DNA of 64,000 nucleotides from Bacillota bacterium. Lineage in GTDB: Bacteria; Bacillota; Clostridia; Lachnospirales; Lachnospiraceae. Where the stretch lies: NCBI GenBank assembly GCA_023411215.1, contig JAEYOY010000032.1, positions 22,454-86,453 on the forward strand, in the 5' to 3' direction. Numbering within the stretch: the stretch's first letter is position 1; each line of letters opens with the position of its first letter. The translations under genes and the position numbers were made by a program. The notes beneath the pieces were generated by a model that did no database searches, was not told where the DNA came from, and was given only the letters and a program-made list of their open reading frames with translations. Shown piece by piece: positions 7,453-15,387 of the stretch.

Positions 7453-9562
7453 TATAAATATACCACTTTCTGACGAATGGTAGTTTCTTCCACAGCTTCT
7501 TCAGCCCGGGCATAGCGTAGTAATCAAGTCCTAAGGTTCTACCTGCTCCAATCAGAACAGCGATTCCAGCGAAAATCATCCAGAAAGTCCCCAGATATAA
7601 GCCGGTAGTACATACAAACATGAACTGTAGAACTAAGGAAACAGCTGCTGCAGGAGTTGTGAATAATCCTCCCATTAGTGCTAATCCAATTATAATCTCT
7701 GCAACAACGATAAATATCTGCATGATAAGCTGCACATTATCGTAAGGTAAAATCAGTTTATCTACAAACCAATTCATAAGCGGTACATCCAGCTTGAAAG
7801 CAAAATCACCGATTTTTGAATGGGCCAAATCTTTACCACTTAAAAGGATAACCTTAAACAGTCCAAGGAAATCAAAATTAATGAAAACCTGACCGATCTG
7901 CTGTACTGCTTCGGCTGCACCTTCTGCTGCTCCGGTCGCTCCCGATACAGCATCCGCCGCTCCGGCTGCTCCTGCTGCACTGGTTGCTCCTGACACCGCA
8001 TCCGCTGTTAACTGGATTGCATGGGAAGCCTTCGTAGCTACCATCTGAACTGCTTTAACAACACCATCTGCTGCTGCAGTGGTTGCAGAGGATACGGCAT
8101 CTGTCTCACCTGCTGCCTGAGGATAAAGAATACTGTTGTACCAAGCATTTGCTCCACCGAAGAAGCCGGTAAGCTTTGGTCCGGTAACCCATCCCTCTAC
8201 GATCTTCATAATACCTTCGAATAGCCATACAGCACCGAGCCATACTCTAAGCGGCATTAATAGAAAGCTTGGTGTACGATTGGAAAAATGTCCACCAACA
8301 AAGCTTCTGCAGTTACGAATAGTGAAGATTTCCATCTTCAAATAATGGAATACCTTATTCCAGCCTAATACCTGGATAAAATATATAATATTAATAAAAT
8401 GCTTTGCAAACATAGCCAGGAAGGAAGGCATACTGAAGAAATGACCTGGAAGACCTACATGACATACCGCATAACGTCCGCCGATACTTACCATAACACC
8501 ATGGAACTTCGGGTTGTATTCCTCTAATTTCCCTTCACCCTTAATAGCAACTTCTATATTATGTGCTGCCGTGTGGGAACTTTGCTCACAGTTCTCAACC
8601 ATCTGCGGAACCGGACGTTCTTCACCCGGTGCAATGTAATTCATATTATCGCCGATAACATATACGTTCTGATTCTTAGTAGAACGAAGATATTCGTCCA
8701 CCTGAACACGACCACCGCGAGTTACCTCTAAGGCATCCGCAGATTTCTGAACAACATCTACACTCTGGATACCTGCAGCCCAGATAATCGTTCCCGCCTT
8801 GTAGTGGTTTATCTTATCTCCCTGCTTCAGCTCGATGAAATCGCTGCCGATATTGGAAACAAAGGCATTCATGATAAGTTTAACACCCATCTTCTCGAGA
8901 CGTCTTGCCACCTTAGCTGACAACTTCTCTGTCAGGTTCGGTATCGGTCTGCTTAAACCATCCACGTTAACCATTGTTACCTCTCTGCGATCAATGTCAA
9001 ATTTTTCGCATAAAAAAGGAACATATTCGGCTAATTCACCGATCATCTCAACACCGGTAAAGCCGGCACCGACAACATAAAACGTAAGTAATCTTCTTCT
9101 CTCCTCCGCATTCGTTTCACAAGCCGCAATACGGAATGTGTTTTGAATGTGATCTCTAAGTACTACTGCATCCTCATAGGACCATAGCTTGAAAGTGAAT
9201 TCCTCCGCTCCGGGTACTCCGTAGAAGGTAGGCTTCGAACCAGCCGCTAACACCAAGTAATCATAAGAATAGGTTTCGTTTTCGGCAACAACCGCTCTCT
9301 TCTCATAATCAATCGAAGTAACCGTATCCATCTTCACATTAACCCGACGTCCGGCAAATACCTTCTTAAGACTGATCTTGATACTTTCTTCGTCCACACG
9401 GTTAGCCGCAACCTCATGAAGCTCAGTAAGCATGGTGTGGAAAGGATTCTTGTCAATAATTGTAATACTGACATCGTTCCTTTTTTTGAACTTCCTTGCT
9501 AATTTTTTTGCTGCCAATATACCAGCGTAACCGGCACCGACAATAACAATTTTCTTTTCCAT
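7445..9562 (-). CDS. ndh2: Type II NADH dehydrogenase with C-terminal DoxX-like membrane domain and flavinylation-motif loop (EET Ndh2)
   Basis: A 705-residue protein. Residues 1-410 are a type II NADH dehydrogenase: FAD motif VGAGYAG at 8-14, NADH motif VVGAGFTGVE at 163-172 and the second FAD site VIGDN at 302-306. Residues about 433-690 form a DoxX-like domain of four membrane helices, as in EET-associated Ndh2. Between helix 1 (about 434-452) and helix 2 lies an Ala/Gly-rich loop with DAVSSAT (488-494), DAVSGAT (521-527) and DAVSGAT (537-543). These match the ApbE flavinylation consensus DxxSGAT. With a cytoplasmic N-terminus this loop faces outward. The role is to oxidise NADH and reduce a quinone, then surface flavins. 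AAGGAG five bases before the ATG sets the start. It is the first gene of the operon, with a Rex-like site 56 bases upstream. Confidence 0.92.
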   Translation of the reverse strand: MEKKIVIVGAGYAGILAAKKLARKFKKRNDVSITIIDKNPFHTMLTELHEVAANRVDEESIKISLKKVFAGRRVNVKMDTVTSIDYEKRAVVAENETYSYDYLVLAAGSKPTFYGVPGAEEFTFKLWSYEDAVVLRDHIQNTFRIAACETNAEERRRLLTFYVVGAGFTGVEMIGELAEYVPFLCEKFDIDRREVTMVNVDGLSRPIPNLTEKLSAKVARRLEKMGVKLIMNAFVSNIGSDFIELKQGDKINHYKAGTIIWAAGIQSVDVVQKSADALEVTRGGRVQVDEYLRSTKNQNVYVIGDNMNYIAPGEERPVPQMVENCEQSSHTAAHNIEVAIKGEGKLEEYNPKFHGVMVSIGGRYAVCHVGLPGHFFSMPSFLAMFAKHFINIIYFIQVLGWNKVFHYLKMEIFTIRNCRSFVGGHFSNRTPSFLLMPLRVWLGAVWLFEGIMKIVEGWVTGPKLTGFFGGANAWYNSILYPQAAGETDAVSSATTAAADGVVKAVQMVATKASHAIQLTADAVSGATSAAGAAGAADAVSGATGAAEGAAEAVQQIGQVFINFDFLGLFKVILLSGKDLAHSKIGDFAFKLDVPLMNWFVDKLILPYDNVQLIMQIFIVVAEIIIGLALMGGLFTTPAAAVSLVLQFMFVCTTGLYLGTFWMIFAGIAVLIGAGRTLGLDYYAMPGLKKLWKKLPFVRKWYIYND
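7934..8101 (-). other. Three flavinylation-like motifs in an Ndh2 loop
   Basis: Codons 488-543 of ndh2. Three copies of D-A-V-S-(S/G)-A-T in an Ala-rich, low-complexity segment between the first and second predicted membrane helices of the C-terminal domain. The DNA is GC-richer and more repetitive than its surroundings. The candidate FMN-carrying residues are Thr494, Thr527 and Thr543. No FMN-bind domain fold surrounds them, so these would be free-standing acceptor motifs. Attachment is inferred from motif similarity and from apbE in the same locus. Confidence 0.6.
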
Positions 9563-9617
9563 GTCTGCTCCTTACTGTTTTTTCATGCAAATTTTACGAA
9601 AAATTTCGCATTTGCAA

Positions 9618-9635
9618 TTGTTAAGTTTGTAACAA
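9618..9635. promoter_or_regulatory. Rex-like operator upstream of ndh2
   Basis: TTGTTAAGTTTGTAACAA is an 18-base dyad with perfect TTGTTA/TAACAA half-sites, close to the Rex consensus of Firmicutes (TTGTTAAnnnnTTAACAA). Rex represses when NADH/NAD+ is low. The site sits 56 bases before the ndh2 ATG and downstream of the proposed promoter, where bound Rex could block elongation. Confidence 0.65.
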
Positions 9636-9690
9636 TCTTTTACACAACTTACAAGTAACCCCAGTACTCCATGTTACATTTACTGTGCTT

Positions 9691-9719
9691 AGTATAACAC
9701 GTTATGAATAATTTGAAAA
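9691..9719 (-). promoter_or_regulatory. Candidate sigma-A promoter of the ndh2 operon
   Basis: On the minus strand, TTTTCA (9719-9714), a 17-base spacer and TATACT (9696-9691). This predicts a leader of about 120 bases carrying the Rex-like site. The -35 box is weak, so another start nearer the gene is possible. Confidence 0.45.
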
Positions 9720-9878
9720 CATTTTTTCAAAAAATAGTGAATATGGCTACTCTTTTTGCGATTGCACACTCCTCTTTGTGCATATCATATAAAACTGATA
9801 GGAATTAGCTTTATCGCATCAAAGTACATGAAATAATTGTCATATTTGGTCGTAGCGGCACCCGATATCCCCTAACGC

Positions 9879-9915
9879 GAAAAGCTGTATCTCCCCAGAC
9901 ACAGCTTTTCTTTTT
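9879..9915 (+). terminator. Orphan intrinsic terminator reading rightwards
   Basis: A ten-base perfect stem (GAAAAGCTGT/ACAGCTTTTC, 12-base loop) followed by five Ts on the plus strand. No plus-strand gene lies upstream, so it either ends an unannotated small transcript from 9563-9878 or serves as a weak two-way stop for the UvrA-type gene. Further right, 9974-10005 holds another inverted repeat (GATACAAAA...TTTTGTATC). Nothing else is visible in the 9563-10124 gap. Confidence 0.6.
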
Positions 9916-10124
9916 CAGCTCTATTTTATTCCTACTACCCACTTTGTAAGTTATCCGATGCGGAGACTTACATGGATACAAAAAGTTGCTTTAGAACTTT
10001 TGTATCATATATTAATGAAAGCCAGCCTGCGCTTTAATTAATCATATTCATATAATATATTAATTATGATATATCTATTAATCTATTTATAATACTCTTA
10101 ACTTAATTTATAGTATCTCTTATT

Positions 10125-12998
10125 TTACTCATGAAGAAGTTCCTTTAGATATCTACCGGTGTATGATTCTGACACCCTTGCCACCTGCTCCGGTGTTCCT
10201 TCTGCAACAACATACCCACCTTTGCTGCCGCCCTCAGGACCTAGATCAATAATATAGTCTGCTGATTTGACAACATCCAGATGATGTTCAATTACAATAA
10301 CGGAATGTCCTTGATCTACCAGCTTATTTAAACATTCCAGCAGTTTCGCAATATCGGAAAGATGCAGTCCGGTTGTCGGTTCATCCAGAATATACAGGTT
10401 ATGGGCACCTTTCTTGATTTTAGCCAGCTCATAAGCCAACTTCACTCTTTGGGCTTCCCCACCGGATAATGTAGTAGAACTCTGACCAAGACAGAGATAT
10501 CCGAGACCCAGCTCGTTCATGATAGTGAGCTTATGTCTTAGATAATTGTCCTCCTTGAAGAAATCAAGTGCTTCCTCTACTGTCATCTCCAATATCTCGG
10601 CAATACTTTTACCCCGGTGTTTTATCTCCAGACCTTCTTCACTATAGCGCATCCCCTTACACATAGGACAGATCGTCTCAATATCTGCCATAAATTGAAG
10701 GTTCGTTACGATTATGCCATCCCCGGCACAATGCTCGCATCTGGTACCATTGGCATGAGTTAAGCTAAAATCCAGAGCGGTGTAGCCCTTATCCATAGCC
10801 TCCGGTTGGGAGGCAAAGATATCACGAATCTTATCGAAGATACCAATATAAGTGGCCGGATTGGATTTGCTGTTTCTGCCTATAGGCGACTGGTCAATGT
10901 TGATCACATTGTTAATCTGATCCGATCCAAAGAGAAAGTCATGCTCTCCAGGCACAATCCGGGCACATGTCTTATCGATCTTAAGCTGTTTATATAATAT
11001 TTCATTGATCAGGGAGCTCTTGCCGGAACCGGACACTCCGGTCACACACAAGAACACCCCAAGTGGAATATCCAAGTCCACATTCTTCAGATTGTTTTCT
11101 CTGGCACCCTGAATGGACAAAAAGCTGTCACCCAGGTTTCTTCGATTCTTTGGAAGCGGTATCTGCCTGGCTCCCGAGAGATATTGTCCAGTGACAGAGG
11201 TCTTCTCTCTCGTAATATCCTGTAGTGTACCGCTGGCGACAACATTACCGCCATGAATACCCGGACCGGGGCCGATCTCTATTATGTGATCTGCATTTTT
11301 TATGGTTTCGATATCATGCTCTACAACAATTACCGTATTTCCGATATCCCTCAGCTTCTTCATCGTCTCAATGACCCGATCGGAATCTCTCGGGTGAAGA
11401 CCAATACTCGGTTCGTCCATCACATAAAGCATTCCCATCAGCTCACTACTGATCTGTGTTGACATCTTGATACGCTGCATCTCACCGCCGGAGATGCTGT
11501 CACTCCTCCGGCTAAGATTAATATAATGAAGCCCTATATCAATCAGAAGCTGAACTCTCGTCTTAATTTCATATAGAATAGAATTTGTCACATCCATAAT
11601 AGCCGGCTTAAAATGCAACTCTTCTATGAACTCCAGTAGTTCGGGCAGCTGCATCCTACATAAATCATCGATATTCTTATTCCCTATCGTCACCTCAAGC
11701 CTCTGTCTCTTGAGACGCGCTCCGTTACATTCCGGACAGATCTTCTCAATCATGCAATCTTTGATGAAGCTAGGCTCAAAAGCCTCTGTGGTTGAGGTTC
11801 GTCGAATATACTGGCGATACCAGTGCTCCAGCTCATGAACATATCCCCAGAAGGGTATCTCTCTGCCAACAATCCAATTTCGTTTGCCGGAATTCGGCGG
11901 CTGCTGCATCTTAACTAATTCGCCCTTGGTACCGTAGAAGATGATATCATGGATCTCCTTTGGAAGGTCTCGGAAAGGAGTGTCCAGACTGAAGCCATAC
12001 TGTTCGGACAGACTATACATCATAACCGTACGATAGCTGTCCTTCCCGTTTACATTATATACGGTGTTCTTTAAAGCCCCCTTATTGATGCTCTTCTCCG
12101 GAGCTACAATCAAAAATCTTGGTTCCACTACATAGGACATTCCGACCCCGAGACAGGTATGGCAGGCACTAGCTCCGGTGTTAAAAGAGAAGTGGAAGGG
12201 CTGCATATCGCATAAGAACATATGATGCTTCGGACAGGCATATCCTTCATAGAAGGAGTCATCTACCTCTCCTATCACCTCAACCTTAATCATTATATCC
12301 TCATCCAGAGCCAGCATCGCAGCTTCGATGGATTTAGTGATTTGGATATAAGCATCTTTTTTCAATGTAAACCGGTCGATAATAAGTTCAATATAGTAAT
12401 CCTTTGTCTCATCCAGTTCCCTCTTCTCAGCAAGAGAAAAGGGCTCTCCATCCACTAACAGCTTCTTATACCCCTTGTCACGCAGGCTCTGGAAGGTATA
12501 ATTATTGTCCTCGCCGTAAATCTTATAGACCGGAGCGCGCAGTTCAATCACCGTTCCCACGGGCAGGGTTGAGATATGCTCTGCAATCTGAGCAGCTGAT
12601 AATTGCTCCAACTTATGCCCGCATTCTGGGCATCGCCCGTCACCAGCCGTAGCATAAAGCAATCTTAAATAATCATTAATATCGGTAACGGTACCTACCG
12701 TAGACCTGGGATTGTTATTTCCCTTCTTCTGCTCTATGGCTATAACCGGAGATAGCCCTTTAATATAATCTACCTTTGCTTTCTTCAGCTGACTGATTCT
12801 ACTCTTGGCAAAATTAGATATCGAGTCCAGGAATCTCCGCTGTCCCTCGCCATAAAGCACATCAAAGGCCAGTGATGATTTGCCCGAGCCGGATACTCCG
12901 GTGATGACAGTCAGCTTGTCTCTCGGTATCTCCAAGGATATATTCTTTAGATTGTTCTGCTTAGCTCCTGATATTTCAATACTGGTACGAACCGCCAT
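10125..12998 (-). CDS. UvrA-family ATPase paralogue (UvrA2-like)
   Basis: A 957-residue tandem-ABC protein of the UvrA excinuclease family. Walker A motifs GVSGSGKSS occur near residue 34 and again in the second half (GVSGSGKSSLINE). Both signature loops (SISGGEMQRIKM, LSGGEAQRVKLAYELA) and Walker B sites (YVMDEPSIGLHPRD, YILDEPTTGLH) are intact. Zinc-site cysteines are present (CPECG near 124, CEHC and CPMC near 740-770). In the stretch where housekeeping UvrA reads YARQFLGQM this protein has FAKSRISQLKKAKVDYIKG, so it looks like a second UvrA rather than the repair UvrA. Such paralogues are linked to drug tolerance or backup repair. It starts 44 bases after a nucleotidyltransferase gene on the same strand and is probably co-transcribed with it. 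Confidence 0.88.
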   Translation of the reverse strand: MAVRTSIEISGAKQNNLKNISLEIPRDKLTVITGVSGSGKSSLAFDVLYGEGQRRFLDSISNFAKSRISQLKKAKVDYIKGLSPVIAIEQKKGNNNPRSTVGTVTDINDYLRLLYATAGDGRCPECGHKLEQLSAAQIAEHISTLPVGTVIELRAPVYKIYGEDNNYTFQSLRDKGYKKLLVDGEPFSLAEKRELDETKDYYIELIIDRFTLKKDAYIQITKSIEAAMLALDEDIMIKVEVIGEVDDSFYEGYACPKHHMFLCDMQPFHFSFNTGASACHTCLGVGMSYVVEPRFLIVAPEKSINKGALKNTVYNVNGKDSYRTVMMYSLSEQYGFSLDTPFRDLPKEIHDIIFYGTKGELVKMQQPPNSGKRNWIVGREIPFWGYVHELEHWYRQYIRRTSTTEAFEPSFIKDCMIEKICPECNGARLKRQRLEVTIGNKNIDDLCRMQLPELLEFIEELHFKPAIMDVTNSILYEIKTRVQLLIDIGLHYINLSRRSDSISGGEMQRIKMSTQISSELMGMLYVMDEPSIGLHPRDSDRVIETMKKLRDIGNTVIVVEHDIETIKNADHIIEIGPGPGIHGGNVVASGTLQDITREKTSVTGQYLSGARQIPLPKNRRNLGDSFLSIQGARENNLKNVDLDIPLGVFLCVTGVSGSGKSSLINEILYKQLKIDKTCARIVPGEHDFLFGSDQINNVINIDQSPIGRNSKSNPATYIGIFDKIRDIFASQPEAMDKGYTALDFSLTHANGTRCEHCAGDGIIVTNLQFMADIETICPMCKGMRYSEEGLEIKHRGKSIAEILEMTVEEALDFFKEDNYLRHKLTIMNELGLGYLCLGQSSTTLSGGEAQRVKLAYELAKIKKGAHNLYILDEPTTGLHLSDIAKLLECLNKLVDQGHSVIVIEHHLDVVKSADYIIDLGPEGGSKGGYVVAEGTPEQVARVSESYTGRYLKELLHE

Positions 12999-13041
12999 GC
13001 AAATAACCCGCCTTTCTCATAGCCGCTAAAACTTTGGGCCA

Positions 13042-13956
13042 TCACTGATAATACTGATATGCTATCTCCTCGACAGCCTTCCGACTCTTAGGAGTGATAC
13101 GAATGGTTTGTGAAACCTTTACTATGACACCCTTTTCACAGAGGAAATCAAAGATACCCGTGATAAAATGACTATCCGTATGAAAGTATTTCGTTATCAT
13201 AGTTACCGTCTTCATCTCTCCATCTGACATGTACTCCACCACCGGTTTCTTAATCATGTCAAGGTGCTGTTCAAGATACCCTTCCAGTTTCAATATAGCT
13301 GCTTCTATCTCTTCCTCACTATAATGATGAGACATTGCTCCTTGATAATAAGGAATTATCATATCCGGATTTAACGTATATGCTTTAAGAATGGCTTCTC
13401 TTGAGGGTGATTCACCATGAAGGCATACCTCCATACGGGCTACATTATCTGCCGCCTTAAGAAGATAGAACTGTGCATATAAAGGATCCTTCTTCACAGT
13501 CAGCCATTTACGGCATTTATCACAGTGATGCACCAGCTCGCAGGCAATGATAAATACAGAGAGTGCCTGATCATCACTACCCATATGCTTGAATTCTTCA
13601 AAATATTCAACCAAGCTATCATCGGTGCAATACATGATCTGACCTCTGGAGAGATAAGAATGTCCAAAGGAGCCGCCCTGCAGGCTGTCCAGGTAACGCT
13701 TGAAGCCACTGCGCACAATCAGATATACATTAATTGTTATGTCATCCTCGACAATACAATAGGATTCGTTCTTTAGTACCTGATCCCTTACAATAAGTGT
13801 CATATCAATGTCGCTTTTCTCCCATACCTGGTCATAAGCAAGACTTCCGGCAACAATGACTGCAATGACATTCGGATCCTCCTTTATCTTATCGATGAAG
13901 CTCTTGGTTGCCTCCAGGTATCGTTGCCTAATCAGCTCCTGTTCCATTTTCTCCAT
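13042..13956 (-). CDS. MNT-type nucleotidyltransferase domain protein
   Basis: A 304-residue protein. The N-terminal domain has the nucleotidyltransferase motif GSLAYDQVWEKSDIDMTL (G-S-x10-D-x-D), which holds the catalytic metal aspartates. The rest is helical and ends in a winged-helix-like segment (ITKYFHTDSHFITGIFDFL). Family members transfer nucleotides to antibiotics, proteins or RNA; the substrate here is unknown. A longer reading frame begins at 14061, but AGGAGGT lies seven bases before the ATG at 13956, so that start is used. It precedes the UvrA paralogue on the same strand, which hints at a shared stress or drug-response role without proving it. Confidence 0.75.
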   Translation of the reverse strand: MEKMEQELIRQRYLEATKSFIDKIKEDPNVIAVIVAGSLAYDQVWEKSDIDMTLIVRDQVLKNESYCIVEDDITINVYLIVRSGFKRYLDSLQGGSFGHSYLSRGQIMYCTDDSLVEYFEEFKHMGSDDQALSVFIIACELVHHCDKCRKWLTVKKDPLYAQFYLLKAADNVARMEVCLHGESPSREAILKAYTLNPDMIIPYYQGAMSHHYSEEEIEAAILKLEGYLEQHLDMIKKPVVEYMSDGEMKTVTMITKYFHTDSHFITGIFDFLCEKGVIVKVSQTIRITPKSRKAVEEIAYQYYQ

Positions 13957-14206
13957 ACACCAACCTCCTAATGTATAATAAAATGTCTCACCTAGTCTGT
14001 ACCTACTAATTTTCGGCATATTTACTATTGATTTTTTTGCCATTATGTTCCAATATATCATAAATGAAGTGCTTATTTATGATCCCTAGCTCCGCTCGTA
14101 TGCTTGCAAGTAAACTTGCAGCATGCTCACTACGCTTTCTTTATATCATAAAACGTATGTTCTGGTTTCGTGTTTACTATTATACATCTACAACTTAAGA
14201 ATTGAG

Positions 14207-14251
14207 GACAAAAATTGCTGATATACGTCCTCAAAAGAGACAAAAATTGCT
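14207..14251 (+). promoter_or_regulatory. Direct-repeat operator for the AraC/GyrI regulator
   Basis: The 13-base word GACAAAAATTGCT occurs at 14207-14219 and 14239-14251, 32 bases apart (about three helical turns). The second copy covers the -35 box of the promoter at 14247-14275. That geometry suits a dimeric or paired AraC-type activator. The rest of the gap 13957-14324 has two hairpins (ATCATAAAT/ATTTATGAT at 14057-14083 and TGCTTGCAAGT/ACTTGCAGCA at about 14101-14122). Confidence 0.55.
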
Positions 14252-14275
14252 AAGTAAGATGCCATATGCTATAAT
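14247..14275 (+). promoter_or_regulatory. Sigma-A promoter of the AraC/GyrI gene
   Basis: TTGCTA (14247-14252), exactly 17 bases, then TATAAT (14270-14275), which is a consensus -10. The start codon follows about 50 bases later. Confidence 0.75.
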
Positions 14276-14324
14276 GATGCGGTTCTGCATCAAAGTAACA
14301 AAGCCAATAATTATATAGATACGG

Positions 14325-15224
14325 ATGGTTGCAATGGATAATTACCTTTTAGAAATAATCAAGAATACAACTGAATATATCGAAGATAATCTACTGGAGC
14401 CAATTAATCTGGATACCATTTCTGAGAATGTCAATATCTCCAAGTTTCATTTACTTCGGATCTGGAAGGGTGCAACGACCACCGGCCTTATGGAATACGT
14501 AAGGCTACGAAGAATCTCCTTATCCCTCGGTGATCTGCTGAATGATCGTTACAGCATCGACTATATCTCCTCCAAATATTCCTTTGGAAGTGAGCGTACC
14601 TATAACCGTGTATTCAAGGAAGCCTTTGATACCACTCCTGCTAAATGGAGGCGTAATCCTACGCCGGTGAAGATTCTGGATTGTTTCAATGCCGACTTTA
14701 TGAACTGTGCCGGGGAGGGTTTGATCTTCTTTCGTTCCATCTCCGTGCTGCCGGCTTTTCGTATTGCAGGAATAGAATATCAAGTCAGTATTGAGGAGAA
14801 TCTCCGCAACCAGATCGCGAACCGACATGGTAATGATTTCTTCTATAACCACCGTCATAGAGTAATCAATCCGGTTGAAAAGGATTCCTACATCGGTTTT
14901 ACCTCTATTCCGAAGATTAATACCGGCTATACGGTTTATCAACCCTCCATCGAGGTGAATGATAACAGTATCATTCCTCCCGACATGAAGGTAAAGCATA
15001 TCAAAGCGCATAAATACGGTGTTTTCACGTATATGGGACCTCATCGCCCGGAGGATATCTCCTCAAAGACTCTTGAATCTATATGGAAGTATGTTTTTGA
15101 TACCTGGATGCCGACTATTGACTTTCAATTGGAAGAGAACTTCCACTTTGAGCTCATCCATTATTCCAAATGCAATAAGAATTATTCAGAATGTGATCTT
15201 TATTACCCAATCTCAGTACTATAA
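14325..15224 (+). CDS. AraC-family regulator with GyrI-like effector-binding domain
   Basis: A 299-residue protein. Residues about 5-110 contain a double AraC helix-turn-helix (IEDNLLEPINLDTIS, then YISSKYSFGSERTYNRVFKEAF). Residues about 145-299 resemble a GyrI/Rob-type small-molecule binding domain (FRIAGIEYQV early, YGVFTYMGPH in the middle). Such proteins bind lipophilic compounds or drugs and activate exporters or stress genes. The start could be ATG 14325 or ATG 14334, as neither has a strong ribosome site. A consensus promoter overlapped by a direct repeat suggests autoregulation. The neighbours are the UvrA/nucleotidyltransferase pair (divergent) and kduD (convergent), which give no firm target. 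MATE genes lie 3-5 kb away. Confidence 0.85.
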   Translation: MVAMDNYLLEIIKNTTEYIEDNLLEPINLDTISENVNISKFHLLRIWKGATTTGLMEYVRLRRISLSLGDLLNDRYSIDYISSKYSFGSERTYNRVFKEAFDTTPAKWRRNPTPVKILDCFNADFMNCAGEGLIFFRSISVLPAFRIAGIEYQVSIEENLRNQIANRHGNDFFYNHRHRVINPVEKDSYIGFTSIPKINTGYTVYQPSIEVNDNSIIPPDMKVKHIKAHKYGVFTYMGPHRPEDISSKTLESIWKYVFDTWMPTIDFQLEENFHFELIHYSKCNKNYSECDLYYPISVL

Positions 15225-15262
15225 CATAGACTTTCAAAATACATAATTTTAAGCACAAAGAA

Positions 15263-15341
15263 ATGCCCCACATTCCGTGAAGAGCCATTTATGCAGGATT
15301 TTACCTCCTGTCATTTAGCAGCTTCACGGGTTGTGGGGTAT
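15263..15341. terminator. Two-way terminator with nested hairpin between convergent genes
   Basis: The outer stem ATGCCCCACA..CCGTGAAG pairs with CTTCACGG..TGTGGGGTAT (arms 15263-15282 and 15322-15341). The loop holds a second hairpin CAGGA...TCCTG (15294-15310). It lies between the ends of the AraC gene and kduD and can serve both. Confidence 0.8.
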
Positions 15342-15387
15342 TTATTATGATAGAACGCTCGTTAATGGTGCTTTCAACTGACATTCA

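Noticed and set aside
10125..12998. Calling the UvrA-type gene the housekeeping uvrA
   Set aside because: It diverges in the segment after the first Walker A where repair UvrA is highly conserved, and no uvrB is adjacent.
14520..15044. A 174-codon minus-strand frame inside the AraC/GyrI gene
   Set aside because: It lies wholly opposite a regulator with convincing domains and a promoter.
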